Shown piece by piece: positions 27,147 through 36,076 of a stretch of 64,000 nt of DNA. The notes under the pieces are model-generated. The model searched no databases. It worked only from the letters and a program-made list of their open reading frames with translations, and was not told the origin of the DNA. The DNA is from Halorubrum ruber (GTDB taxonomy: Archaea; Halobacteriota; Halobacteria; Halobacteriales; Haloferacaceae), in assembly GCF_018228765.1 (NCBI RefSeq), contig NZ_CP073695.1, positions 1,364,001 to 1,428,000 of the forward strand, read 5' to 3'. The position numbers and the translations under genes are program-made. Position 1 is the stretch's first letter. The number at the start of each line of letters is the position of its first letter.

Positions 27147-28478
27147 CTACCGGAGGTAGCGCCGCAGGTGGTCAGGGAGCCGCTTCCCGACGGTGCCGCC
27201 GAGCCGGTCGCGCAGGGTCCCGAGGATGCCGTTCGGGACGAACAGCACGAACAGCACGAAGATGATCCCGAGGTACAGCGGAGCGCGCCCGTCGACGGCC
27301 GTGTTGACGAACAGCTCCAGGCTGACCCCGAAGAGGTCGGTCTCGTAGACGCCCTCCGGGATCCCCTCGCGCAGCAGGGTCGCTATCCCGCCGCTCTCGG
27401 TGGAGAGGACGTCCTCTAACCCCTGCGTGAACAGGGTGCCGTACACCGGCCCCGCGAGGGTGCCGAACCCGCCGATGATCGTCGTGATCAGCGCGTCCGC
27501 GGTGACGAGGAAGTAGAACGTCCCGTCGGGTGCGACCGACCGGGAGTACGCCGCGAAGACGCCGCCGGCGATCGCCCCGAAGAAGCCGCTGATCGCGAAC
27601 GCGGCCAGCTTGAACCGGTAGGTCGGGTAGCCGACGGCGCGGGCGCGCTCCTCGTTCTCGCGGATCGCGACCATCACGCGGCCGAACGGCGAGTGGACGA
27701 TCCGCTGCATCGCGAAGTAGCAGACGACGACCACGATCCCCAGCGCGTAGTAGGAGACCACCGTCGCCGACAGGTCGATCCCGAGCCCGAGCAGGTTCTC
27801 GACGCTCTCGCCCGTCAGCCGCCCCAGGTTGAGGCTCAGCGCGTCGATGTACGGGACGCCGACCGCGAGCGCGTCGCCGCTCACGGTCGTTCCCTCCGTC
27901 GGGTTCGAGGAGACGTACCCCCACGAGCGGATCAGCTCGTAGATCACCTGCGCGAACCCGAGCGTGATCATCGCGAAGTAGACGCCCGTGAGCCGGAACG
28001 ACACCGACCCGATCACGATCGCAAGCAGGCCGGCGAGTACCGCCCCGAGCAGGAGCGTGATCATGAACGGCGTCCCCGCGGGGATCCCCGGAACCTGCCC
28101 GTTCGCGGCGAGGACGACGAAGTACGCGCCCGTGCCGTAGAAGGCCGCGTGGCCGAAGGATAGGTACCCGGTGTACCCGCTGACGAAGTCGAAGCTCATC
28201 GCGAACAGCCCCATGTACAACACCGCGATCATGAACGTGACCGCGGGGAGGAACGCCTCGGCGAGCGTCGCGGCCGGCGTCGCGAGCAGCGCCTCGTAGA
28301 CGAGCGGGTACAGCAGGAACCCGACGATTACGGCCGCGTGGACGGCGTGATCCCGCAGGTGCTCGCGGAGCCCACCGGTCGCGGTCGACGGCGGTATCGG
28401 GTCCGTCTCGTCGACGGGAGCTTCTTCGCCGAGTGGAGCCGCTTCGTCGCTAAGCGAGTCGGAGTCGCTAATGGCCAC
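27147..28478 (-). CDS. livM: Branched-chain amino-acid-type ABC transporter permease LivM
   Basis: Second membrane subunit of the Liv-type uptake system. About ten hydrophobic helices start near residue 40, after an acidic leader of about 35 residues; GYLSFGHAAFYGTGAYF and the GGFGTLAGPVYGT segment are characteristic of LivM. The GTG start at 28478 overlaps the end of livH by 11 bases, indicating translational coupling. It is the last gene of the livJGFHM operon. 443 residues. Confidence 0.92.
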   Translation of the reverse strand: MAISDSDSLSDEAAPLGEEAPVDETDPIPPSTATGGLREHLRDHAVHAAVIVGFLLYPLVYEALLATPAATLAEAFLPAVTFMIAVLYMGLFAMSFDFVSGYTGYLSFGHAAFYGTGAYFVVLAANGQVPGIPAGTPFMITLLLGAVLAGLLAIVIGSVSFRLTGVYFAMITLGFAQVIYELIRSWGYVSSNPTEGTTVSGDALAVGVPYIDALSLNLGRLTGESVENLLGLGIDLSATVVSYYALGIVVVVCYFAMQRIVHSPFGRVMVAIRENEERARAVGYPTYRFKLAAFAISGFFGAIAGGVFAAYSRSVAPDGTFYFLVTADALITTIIGGFGTLAGPVYGTLFTQGLEDVLSTESGGIATLLREGIPEGVYETDLFGVSLELFVNTAVDGRAPLYLGIIFVLFVLFVPNGILGTLRDRLGGTVGKRLPDHLRRYLR

Positions 28479-29526
28479 CCACCTCCTCGACGCCGTAGAG
28501 CCCCTGCGGGCGGATGATCAGCATCACCACGAGCAGGAGGAAGATGGTCACCTCAGAGAGGCCGGGGAAGGCGACGATCCCGGTGGTGAACAGCCACGTC
28601 GTCACCGAGTCGGCGACGCCGACGATGCCCGCGGCGACGAGCGTTCCGGTGAAGCTGCCGAGCCCGCCGATGATGACGACGACGAACGCGTACAGCAGCA
28701 CGTCGACGCTCAGGAGGACGCTCGGCCCCCAGATCGGGTCCCACATCAGCAGGACGCCGCCGACCGCGGCGAGGCCGGTTCCGACGCCGAACACGACCGT
28801 GAACGCCTGCCGCACGTCGACGCCCAGCGCCTGGACCATCTCGGTGTCCTCGCTGCCGGCACGGATGTAGAGGCCGTACAGCGTCTTCGTCAGGAACGCC
28901 CAGACGGCGACCGCGACGACCGCGCCGATCGCGATCTCGAAGAGGTACAGCCGCCTGACGCCGATCCCGAGCAGGTCGGTCCGGCCGAGCAGCACGTCGG
29001 GGGTGGTCGCCATCGGCGCCTGCCACTGCGGGTTCGGCTGGATCCCGCGGAGCGTCAAGACGATCCGGGCCAGCTCCTCGATGACCAGCGAGACGCCGAA
29101 CGTCAACAGGATCTGGTAGGTGGGCGTGCGGTCGTAGATCGGTCGGATCAGCGTCACCTCCATCGCACTGCCGGCGGCGGTCGTGACCGCGAACACCAGC
29201 GCCAACGCGACGAAGAAGACGAGTATCGTCGCGACGGTTCCGGTGTTGGCGCCCACGACGAGGACGAGCACGAGTCCGCCGAGGTACGCGCCGACCATCG
29301 CGACCGCGCCGTGCGCGAAGTTGAGAACGCCCATCAGCCCGAAGACGAGCGTCAGACCGACGGCGATGGTGAAGTACACCGCGCCCTTGCCGATCCCCTC
29401 GACGAGCACGCGGGCGGCGGTCCGAAGCCCGTCGACCGCGCCGCCGGTCGCCAGCAGCGCGCCCGGGTCGACGGCGGAGGCGAGGGCCGCGGCGTCGACG
29501 AGAGCGGGGAGCGTTCCGGGGGTCAT
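28468..29526 (-). CDS. livH: Branched-chain amino-acid-type ABC transporter permease LivH
   Basis: First membrane subunit of the transporter, 352 residues with about eight to nine helices. GLTLVFGLMGVLNFAHGAVAMVGAY near the N-terminus and IIGGLGSFTGTLVAAGIVG near the C-terminus are typical LivH signatures. The ATG overlaps the end of livF by four bases (ATGA type). Substrate could be amino acids, urea, amides or carboxylates; the family alone does not decide. Confidence 0.93.
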   Translation of the reverse strand: MTPGTLPALVDAAALASAVDPGALLATGGAVDGLRTAARVLVEGIGKGAVYFTIAVGLTLVFGLMGVLNFAHGAVAMVGAYLGGLVLVLVVGANTGTVATILVFFVALALVFAVTTAAGSAMEVTLIRPIYDRTPTYQILLTFGVSLVIEELARIVLTLRGIQPNPQWQAPMATTPDVLLGRTDLLGIGVRRLYLFEIAIGAVVAVAVWAFLTKTLYGLYIRAGSEDTEMVQALGVDVRQAFTVVFGVGTGLAAVGGVLLMWDPIWGPSVLLSVDVLLYAFVVVIIGGLGSFTGTLVAAGIVGVADSVTTWLFTTGIVAFPGLSEVTIFLLLVVMLIIRPQGLYGVEEVGGH

Positions 29527-30221
29527 GCCGTTAGGTACCTCCGGATCCGCTCGTCGTCGCTCGTGACGCCGGCCGTCTCGCCCGCCTCGACGACGACGCC
29601 GTGGTCGACGAGGTAGAACCGGTCGGCGAGGTCCATCGCCAGCCGGAAGTTCTGTTCGACGAGGACCATCGTCGTGTCCGCGGAGGCCGCGCGGAGCGCC
29701 TCCACGACGTCCTCGACGATCTGGGGCGCGAGTCCCTCGCTCGGCTCGTCGACCAACAGCAGGTCGTTGTCGCCGACCATGCCACGGGCGATGGCGAGCA
29801 TCTGCTGTTGGCCGCCGCTCAGGTCGCCCGCCTCCTTGTCCGCGAAGCGGTCGAGCGCCGGGAACAGCTCGTACGCCTCCGCGATCCGTGCGTCCGGGTC
29901 GGCCGCCGAGTGCGCGGCGACGCGGAGGTTCTCCTCGACCGTGAGATGCGAGAACACGCGACGCTCCTCGGGTACCCAGCCCATCCCGCGGGCGGCGATC
30001 TCGTTGGGCTTCATCCCGGTCACGTCGGTCCCGTCGAACCGGACCGTTCCCTCGCGAGGCGGCGTCAGCCCGAGCGCGGTGCGGAGGGTCGTCGTCTTCC
30101 CGACGCCGTTCCGGCCGACGAGGGCGACGATCTCGCCCGCCTCGACCGACAGGGAGAGCCCCTGGAGGATGTGGCTCTCGCCGTAGTAGGTGTGGACGCC
30201 GTCGAGTTCGAGCAGGCTCAC
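29523..30221 (-). CDS. livF: Liv-type ABC transporter ATP-binding protein LivF
   Basis: Cytoplasmic ATPase subunit of 232 residues. Walker A GRNGVGKTT, the LivF-typical GWVPEERRVFSHLTVEENL, signature LSGGQQQMLAIARG and Walker B LLLVDEPSEGLAP are all intact. The GTG start overlaps the livG stop by four bases, and its own stop overlaps livH by four bases, showing a tightly coupled operon. Confidence 0.95.
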   Translation of the reverse strand: MSLLELDGVHTYYGESHILQGLSLSVEAGEIVALVGRNGVGKTTTLRTALGLTPPREGTVRFDGTDVTGMKPNEIAARGMGWVPEERRVFSHLTVEENLRVAAHSAADPDARIAEAYELFPALDRFADKEAGDLSGGQQQMLAIARGMVGDNDLLLVDEPSEGLAPQIVEDVVEALRAASADTTMVLVEQNFRLAMDLADRFYLVDHGVVVEAGETAGVTSDDERIRRYLTA

Positions 30222-31147
30222 GGCCGGTCACCTCCGAGGTCGGCGCGGCGCCCGGCTCGGGCGCCCACCTGTCGGCCGCCGTCGGTCGCGGCGTCGCTCT
30301 CGGCGGGGCCGTCCGCCGAGCCGCCGTCGCGTCCCGACTCCTCGCGGCCGTACCCGCCGAGGTACGCCTCCTGAACGGTCTCGTCGCCGCGCACGTCCTC
30401 TGGCGGTCCGTCGGCGATCAGTTCGCCGCGGTGGAGGACGGCGATCCGGTCGGAGATATCCATCACCACCTCCATGTTGTGTTCGATGAGCATCACCGAG
30501 TGGTCCTCCGCCACGTCCTCGATCAGCGCGACGACCTCGTCGACGCCCTCGCTCGACACGCCGGCGGTCGGCTCGTCGAGCAGGAGGAGGTCGGGGTCGC
30601 CGGCGAGTGCGACGCCGACCTCGAGGCTCCGCTTCTCGCCGTGGCTCAGGTTCTGTGTGACGGTCTCCGCCTCCGCCGCGAGCCCGATCCGCTCGAGGAT
30701 CGCCGTCGCCTCCGCGTAATGGTCCTCGAAGTCGGACACGTTGCGCCACAGCTTCCACGAGTCGTTCCCGCGGCTCGCCTGTGCGGCGACGCGGACGTTC
30801 TCCAGCACCGACAGCGTGGGGAACAGGTTCGTGATCTGGTACGACCGGTGGATCCCGGCCAGCGCCGTCTCGTCCGGCGAGGCGGCGGTGATGTCGAGCG
30901 CCGTGTCGTCCCCGGCCGACCCCGAGCCGTTGGAGCCGGTCGAGTCGGCTCCGCCCGCCGGATCGAACCGGATTCGCCCGTCGGAGGGCTCCAACACGCC
31001 CGTGAGCAGGTTGAAGAACGTCGTCTTCCCCGCGCCGTTCGGGCCGATGATCGAGCAGAGCTCGCCGGCCTCTAAGGCGAAGTCGACGCCGTCGACGGCG
31101 GTGATGCCGCCGAAGCGTTTCGTGAGCCCGTCGGTCTCCAACAGCAT
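30218..31147 (-). CDS. livG: Liv-type ABC transporter ATP-binding protein LivG
   Basis: Second ATPase subunit, 309 residues. Walker A GPNGAGKTT, signature LSHGEKRSLEVGVAL and Walker B LLLLDEPTAGVS are intact. Two features are unusual for LivG: a Gly/Ser/Asp-rich insert after the first beta strands (roughly residues 60-85) and a hydrophilic C-terminal extension of about 40 residues past the usual AYLGG end. Both look like halophilic linker growth. The ATG overlaps the livJ stop by one base (TAATG). Confidence 0.93.
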   Translation of the reverse strand: MLLETDGLTKRFGGITAVDGVDFALEAGELCSIIGPNGAGKTTFFNLLTGVLEPSDGRIRFDPAGGADSTGSNGSGSAGDDTALDITAASPDETALAGIHRSYQITNLFPTLSVLENVRVAAQASRGNDSWKLWRNVSDFEDHYAEATAILERIGLAAEAETVTQNLSHGEKRSLEVGVALAGDPDLLLLDEPTAGVSSEGVDEVVALIEDVAEDHSVMLIEHNMEVVMDISDRIAVLHRGELIADGPPEDVRGDETVQEAYLGGYGREESGRDGGSADGPAESDAATDGGRQVGARAGRRADLGGDRP

Positions 31148-32573
31148 TACAGCGAGCAGCCGGCGTCCTCTTCGGGGACCATCACATCCTCGGCGTCGAG
31201 CCGTTCGAGGGGCTCGCCGGGCATGATCGGCGCGTCCCAGGTCTCGGCGTACTCGTTGCTCGTCGGCACCGGCCACGCGACGGTCATCTTCGACGCCGCC
31301 TGGTTGTTGTGCTCCTGGAACGTGTACCCGTCCTCGCCCTTCGGCGTGTCCGTGACGGTCATCCCGCGCAGCGCGTCGGCGATGTCGGCGCCCTCGGTCG
31401 AGCCGGACTCCGAGACGGCCTGCGCGAGCGCCGAGGCCGCGGTGAAGGTGCCGGAGCTGAACAGGTCGGGCACGATGCCGTACGCGTCGACGTGCATCTG
31501 CCGGAACTCCTCGTTGATCGGGTTCTCGTACTGGTTCCAGTGGTACCGGCTGGTGAACGGACCGAGCCCGGCGTCCTTGATGTCCTGCGCGGTGAAGTCC
31601 TCGCCCAGGGCCGACTCGATCGTGCCGCCGATGAGCTGCGTCGTCAGCAGCGCCGCGAAGCCGCCGAACACCTGGACGTCGTAGGAAATGGCCGAGGTGA
31701 GGAACTGGGGCAGCGTCGACGCGGTGAAGCCGCCGACGACGCCCGTCGCGCCGTCGGAGACCGCCTGCTCGAAGAGCCCGTCGAACTCGGAGTAGCCGAC
31801 CTCGACGAACCGCGGTTCGAGGACGTCGATCCCCTGGCTCTCCAAGACCTCGGTGTAGTTGCTCGCGACGCTCTGCCCGAACGCGTTGTCGGACGCGAAG
31901 ATCGCGACCGTGTCGATGTCGAAGTTCTCGGCGACGTACGTCCCGCCCGCCCGCGCGTCCATCGCGGTGTGTTCGCTCGCGCGGAACGCCATCGGGTGAC
32001 AGAACTCGTCGCTCACGGTGATGCCGGCGTCGGCCGCGGGACCGATCAGGTACGGGACGTCCGTCTCGTCGACCACGGTGTCGATGAGCCGGCGCGCGCT
32101 GTCGGAGGAGGTCCCCCCGAACAGGATGTCGACCTCCTCGTCCAAGACGAGGTCCGTCGCGACGCTCTGGGCCGTGTCCGGGCTGAACTGCGTGTCCTCG
32201 ACGATGATCTCGTAGGTCGGGCCGCCCTCGGGCTCGACCGTGTACGTCCCCGGCGTCGCCTCCTCGATCGGGTCGAGGTCGTACTTGTACGCCAGCCCGG
32301 AGTAGAACCCGCGCAGGCTGATCTGCCCGTAGTACTGGAGGTCGCCGGAGGTCGGCTGGAGCGCCCCGATCCGGACCGTCTCGCCGGAGAGGTCGCCGCC
32401 GTCTGAGCCGTCTCCGCCGTCGGAACCGTCCCCGCCGTCCGATCCATCCCCGCCGTCGGAGCCGTCCCCGCCGTCCCCCCGCCGGAACAGCCCGCCAGTC
32501 CGGTGAGTCCGGCCGCGCCGACCGCGGCGCCGGTTCGTCGCAGATACGCTCGCCGTGTGTGGTCGTCTCGCAT
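31147..32573 (-). CDS. livJ: Liv-type ABC transporter substrate-binding lipoprotein LivJ, frameshifted near N-terminus
   Basis: Extracytoplasmic binding protein of the transporter. The natural start is the ATG at 32573: MRDDHTRRAYLRRTG is a Tat signal (twin arginine) and LTGLAGC is a lipobox, so the protein should be exported folded and lipid-anchored. After CSGG the frame is broken; adding one G to the G-run at 32475-32480 continues it into a GGDGSD repeat linker and then the type I periplasmic-binding fold (VRIGALQPTSGDLQYYG onward). Either an assembly error or a real frameshift. As written, only a signal-less version from 32577 is readable. About 475 residues when repaired. Confidence 0.85.
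32398..32480 (-). repeat. 18-bp tandem repeats encoding GGDGSD linker of LivJ
   Basis: About four and a half copies of an 18-base unit read on the minus strand as GGCGGGGACGGCTCCGAC with few changes. They encode the flexible acidic linker between the lipid-anchored cysteine and the binding domain. The tract ends in the G-run where the livJ frame is broken, so repeat slippage or homopolymer miscalling are both plausible. Confidence 0.7.
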
Positions 32574-32610
32574 ACACTGATCGAGGACGGACACCACCAT
32601 GAAGGGCCGA

Positions 32611-32624
32611 GTTAAGATGTTAAC
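32611..32624. promoter_or_regulatory. Palindromic site upstream of liv operon (GTTAA-N4-TTAAC)
   Basis: GTTAAGATGTTAAC is a perfect 5-bp inverted repeat with a 4-base spacer, 38 bases upstream of the livJ ATG at 32573. A near-identical site (GTTAACGTTTCAAC) lies exactly 38 bases upstream of the hydrolase ATG at 35909. The AT-rich site may overlap the promoter. Likely a binding site for a shared regulator, possibly the Bat-type protein encoded in between. Confidence 0.5.
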
Positions 32625-32740
32625 AGTCCGCGCGGATTCGACCGAATACGCCGGAAAAGGGGGCTGAACCGCGTTTCTCGAACGACACGCTAACGTGGTC
32701 GGATTCGCGTGCTCCCCGCGCCGGCAGTTCGCTCCGGACC

Positions 32741-33442
32741 CTATTCCAGTCGGTCGAGCGCGGCGACGACGCTGCGGAGCAGCTTCTTCTCGCCGCGGCG
32801 CATGTTCTTCGAGACGGCCGCGGTCGAGACGTCGAACTCGTCGGCGAGCGTCGACAGCGTCGCCTCGCGCGGCGACTCGAAGTACCCCGCGTCGGCCGCG
32901 GACTCGATGGTCTCGCGCTCGACGTCGGTCAGGTCGCGGCACGCGTCCAGCATCGTCGAGGCCGCGTTCGCGTTCCGCATCGTGTCGAACAGCGCCTCCA
33001 TCGACAGCTCAGAGCGGTCCTCGACGACGAACTCGTTACCCTTCTCGAGGTCGTGGAGCGCCGCCTCGGTCGTCGCCTCGTCGTCGAACCCGACCTGCCA
33101 GCGCTCGGAGCCGTCGGCGATCAGGAAGGGGCCGGTGATGTAGCCGCCGTGGTCCGTGATCGTCGACATCGCGTTCGTCTCCTCGATGACTGTCCGGATG
33201 ATGGCGGTGCCGTCCTCCTTCGAGAACAGGCTGTACTCGGCCATGTTCTCGTGGTTGCGGAGCGCCGAGAGCCCCTCGCCGAGCTCGTACCGGTCCGGCG
33301 ACTCGACGAGCAGCCGCGTCTCCAGCTGTTCCGCCGCCGTGTCCAACTGCCAGTGCATCGCGGAGAAGGAGACGTCGTGGTCGGCGGAGGTGTCGATGAA
33401 CGGGCAGTCGAACTGCTCCATATCCATCGTGACGTCGAGCAT
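32741..33442 (-). CDS. Bat-type HTH_10 transcriptional regulator
   Basis: Haloarchaeal regulator of the bacterio-opsin-activator family. The N-terminal about 150 residues resemble the Bat GAF/sensor-like domain; the C-terminal part (from about residue 155: LTDVERETIESAADAGYFESPR, then LSTLADEFDVSTAAVSKNMRRGEKKLL) is the HTH_10 DNA-binding domain. The ATG at 33442 (233 residues) is chosen since an upstream in-frame start would lie within the TATA box. It sits between the liv operon and the acyl-CoA synthetase operon, and could control both through the shared palindrome; this is inference from position. Confidence 0.88.
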   Translation of the reverse strand: MLDVTMDMEQFDCPFIDTSADHDVSFSAMHWQLDTAAEQLETRLLVESPDRYELGEGLSALRNHENMAEYSLFSKEDGTAIIRTVIEETNAMSTITDHGGYITGPFLIADGSERWQVGFDDEATTEAALHDLEKGNEFVVEDRSELSMEALFDTMRNANAASTMLDACRDLTDVERETIESAADAGYFESPREATLSTLADEFDVSTAAVSKNMRRGEKKLLRSVVAALDRLE

Positions 33443-33460
33443 GCCCCTCCTTATTGTCCG

Positions 33461-33470
33461 CATATATAAT
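33461..33470 (-). promoter_or_regulatory. TATA box of the Bat-type regulator gene
   Basis: ATTATATATG on the minus strand lies 19-28 bases before the ATG at 33442. The spacing predicts a transcript that begins at or very near the start codon. A GGAGGGG run just before the ATG looks like a Shine-Dalgarno site but would fall outside a leaderless mRNA. Confidence 0.6.
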
Positions 33471-33496
33471 GGTTGTTCCTGTGGAATCCGCGCCGC

Positions 33497-35101
33497 CTAC
33501 TCGCCGAAGCGCTCCTTCAGCGCCGCGCGGTCGATCTTCGAGGGGCCCGAGGTCGGCATCTCGTCGACGAACGCCAGCTCCTTCGGGATCGCGTACCGGG
33601 CGACGCGCGAGGCGAGGTGCGACTCCACGTCGGCGAGCGTCAGCGACTCGTCGCCGACGAGGATCGCCTTCCCGACCGTCCCCCACCGCTCGCTCGGCAC
33701 GCCGATCACGACCGCCTCCTCGATGTCTGGGTGGTCGGTGAGCGCGTCCTCGACGCGGGGCGGGTAGACGTTCTCGCCGCCCGAGACGAACATGTTCTTT
33801 TTCCGCCCCTCGATGTGGTAGTAGCCGTCCTCGTCGACGCGCGCGAGGTCGCCGGTCGACACCCAGTCGCCGAACGTCGCCGCCGTCTCCTCGGGCTCGT
33901 TCCAGTAGCCGTCGGCCGCGGCCGGCCCCGCGAGTTCCAGCTCGCCGACCGTGCCGTCGGGGACCGGGCCGTCCTCGTCGACGACGCGCGCGTCGACCGC
34001 GAGCGCCGGGACCCCGACGCTGGCGGTCTTCTCCGGCGGGAAGTCGTCGGGCATCGCGAAGTTGTTCGGCCCGCACTCGGTGAGCCCGTACCCCTGCGAT
34101 ATCTCGACGCCGCGGTCGCGCCACGCCGCGATGACGCTCTCCCGGCAGGGGCCGCCGCCGCTCTTCACGAACCGGAGCGAGGAGAGGTCGGTCTCGCTCC
34201 ACTCCTCGTGGCGGGCCATCATCCGCAACACGGCGGGCACCGCGACGAGGGTCGTCGCCGACTCGCGCTCGACGTCGCGCAGGACGCGGCCGGGGTCGAC
34301 CTCCGGGCTCAGCAGGATGCGCCCGCCCATCTGGAAGAAGGGGACCGTGAGCACGTTCCACCCGCCGGTGTGGAACATCGGGAACACCATCGGCGTCACG
34401 TCATCCTCGCGGAGCCCCCACGCCGTGATCGTGTTGAACGCGTTCCAGCGGATCGCACCGTGGCTGATCACCGTCTCCTTCGGGGTTCCGGTCGAGCCCC
34501 CGGTGTGCAAGAAGAGGTGCGGGTCCGAGAGCGACACCTCGGCGGTCTCGACCGGCGAGCCGTCCACGGGTAGATCCCGCGTGTACGACCGCCACGCGTC
34601 GTCGCCGTCGGTCGGGATCGATCGGACGGCGGGCTCGACGTCGGCCCGCTCTAACGCGTCGATGACGTCGCCCCCGAACGGGGCCTCGACGAGGAGCAGC
34701 TCGGGGTCGACGGTGCCTAACACCGCGGCGAGGTCGCGCTCGGCGAGCCGGTGCGAGAGCGGCGCCAGCACCGCCCCCGTCTTCGCGGTCGCGAAGAACA
34801 GGTCGACGAGCTCGACGCGGTTCCGCGAGACGACGGCGACGCGGTCGCCCGTCTCGACGCCGGCCTCGCGGAGGAAGCGCGCGGTGCGGTTGGCGCGCTC
34901 CTCTAACTCCGCGTACGTGTACTCGGCGTTCGCGGCCGTGTCGGTGACCGCGACGCGGTCCGGCGAGAGCCGCGCGCGGCGGGCGGACAGCGATCCGACC
35001 CAGTCGTAGCCGCGGTCGCCGTGCGGGTGCGGTCGCGGGTCGGCGTCGGCGGCGCTTCCGTCCCCGCGGTCGTCCGCCTGGGGATCGTTCTCCGTCGCCA
35101 T
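33497..35101 (-). CDS. Acyl-CoA synthetase (AMP-forming, ANL superfamily)
   Basis: Activates a carboxylic acid with ATP and CoA. The 534-residue protein shows the AMP-binding loop HTGGSTGTPK (about 198), GYGLTECGP (about 340), the STGDLARVDEDGYYHIEGRKK hinge region (about 414) and the catalytic lysine in GPSKIDR (about 519). An acidic 25-residue leader precedes the fold. Substrate is unknown; medium-chain or aromatic acids are typical of this subgroup. The gene begins one base after the hydrolase stop and shares that operon. Confidence 0.92.
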   Translation of the reverse strand: MATENDPQADDRGDGSAADADPRPHPHGDRGYDWVGSLSARRARLSPDRVAVTDTAANAEYTYAELEERANRTARFLREAGVETGDRVAVVSRNRVELVDLFFATAKTGAVLAPLSHRLAERDLAAVLGTVDPELLLVEAPFGGDVIDALERADVEPAVRSIPTDGDDAWRSYTRDLPVDGSPVETAEVSLSDPHLFLHTGGSTGTPKETVISHGAIRWNAFNTITAWGLREDDVTPMVFPMFHTGGWNVLTVPFFQMGGRILLSPEVDPGRVLRDVERESATTLVAVPAVLRMMARHEEWSETDLSSLRFVKSGGGPCRESVIAAWRDRGVEISQGYGLTECGPNNFAMPDDFPPEKTASVGVPALAVDARVVDEDGPVPDGTVGELELAGPAAADGYWNEPEETAATFGDWVSTGDLARVDEDGYYHIEGRKKNMFVSGGENVYPPRVEDALTDHPDIEEAVVIGVPSERWGTVGKAILVGDESLTLADVESHLASRVARYAIPKELAFVDEMPTSGPSKIDRAALKERFGE

Positions 35102-35102
35102 C

Positions 35103-35909
35103 TCAGGCGACCTCGCCGAGGAAGGTCCGGACCCGGTCGTTGACGCGCTCGCGCTCCTCGATGAAGAAGAGGTGCGGCCCGCCCTCGAACAGCTCGGCCT
35201 CGGCGTGCGGGAGCAGCTCCGCCAGCAGGTCGGCGTTCTCGACCGGGAGGACTCGGTCCGCGGTCCCGTGGAGTATCAGCGTCGGCACGGAGAGATCGCC
35301 GAGCCGGTCGCTCGCGTCGAACGCCGCCACCGCGGCCGCCTGCGCCTCGCGGCCCGCCGGCGTCGCGTCGCCCGCGAGCCGCCAGTCGACGATCCGGTCA
35401 ACGAGCTCCGGCTCGCGCTCGTAGAAACCGTCGGAGACCGCCGGCTCCATCAGGTACCGGACCCGCTCGCGGGGGTCGGCGTCCTCGGGCGCCGAGAAGA
35501 TGTGCTCTTGGACCTCTGGCGGCGTCGGGGCCGCGTCGTCGCCGCCCGGAGACGTACATAGCAGCGTCAGCGAGGCGACGCGGTCGTCGGCGAGTGCTAA
35601 CTCCTGCGCGATCATGCCGCCCATCGACGCGCCGCAGACGTGGGCCGCGTCGACGCCGCGGTCGTCGAGGACCGCGGCCGCGTCGGCCGCCATCTCGGCG
35701 ACGGTGTACGGTCCCTCCGGCACGTCGGAGTCTCCGGTGCCGCGGTTGTCCGGGCGGAGGACCTCGTAGTCGTCGACCAACGCCTCCGCGAGCCACCGCC
35801 ACATCCACCGGCCGTACCCGAGCCCTTCGAGCAGCAGCACGGTCGGTCCGTCGGGGTCCCCGTCGACGGCGTAGTCGATCGTCACGCCGTCGCGTGTCAC
35901 GCTTGGCAT
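35103..35909 (-). CDS. Alpha/beta-hydrolase fold protein
   Basis: About 268 residues. The nucleophile elbow CGASMGGM (Ser near residue 96), a strand LILHGTADRVLP carrying the acid, and GGPHLFF (His near 247) form an intact triad. The fold resembles esterases and 3-oxoadipate enol-lactonase-type hydrolases. The ATG at 35909 (MPSVTRDGVTIDY) is preferred over one 87 bases upstream, since it places the first beta strand normally and leaves the palindromic GTTAA site 38 bases upstream, as in the liv operon. First gene of the two-gene operon with the acyl-CoA synthetase. Confidence 0.87.
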   Translation of the reverse strand: MPSVTRDGVTIDYAVDGDPDGPTVLLLEGLGYGRWMWRWLAEALVDDYEVLRPDNRGTGDSDVPEGPYTVAEMAADAAAVLDDRGVDAAHVCGASMGGMIAQELALADDRVASLTLLCTSPGGDDAAPTPPEVQEHIFSAPEDADPRERVRYLMEPAVSDGFYEREPELVDRIVDWRLAGDATPAGREAQAAAVAAFDASDRLGDLSVPTLILHGTADRVLPVENADLLAELLPHAEAELFEGGPHLFFIEERERVNDRVRTFLGEVA

Positions 35910-35946
35910 ACCGTGATCGACCACGCCACGGCCCATCAACCCGCGT

Positions 35947-35960
35947 GTTAACGTTTCAAC
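35947..35960. promoter_or_regulatory. Palindromic site upstream of hydrolase/acyl-CoA synthetase operon
   Basis: GTTAACGTTTCAAC matches the liv operon site (GTTAA-N4-TTAAC) with one change in the second half, and lies at the same 38-base distance from its start codon. Read in the transcript direction the two are GTTGAAACGTTAAC and GTTAACATCTTAAC. This suggests common control of both operons. Confidence 0.5.
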
Positions 35961-36076
35961 CTCCTCGGAGACGACTGGGGGCGCGGGCGTCTTCACGTGG
36001 TTCGCCGCCCGCCCCGCGACCGTTCGGCCCCCAGCCCGGCACCCACACTCAAGTCCGTCCCGCGAGAGAACCCCGC

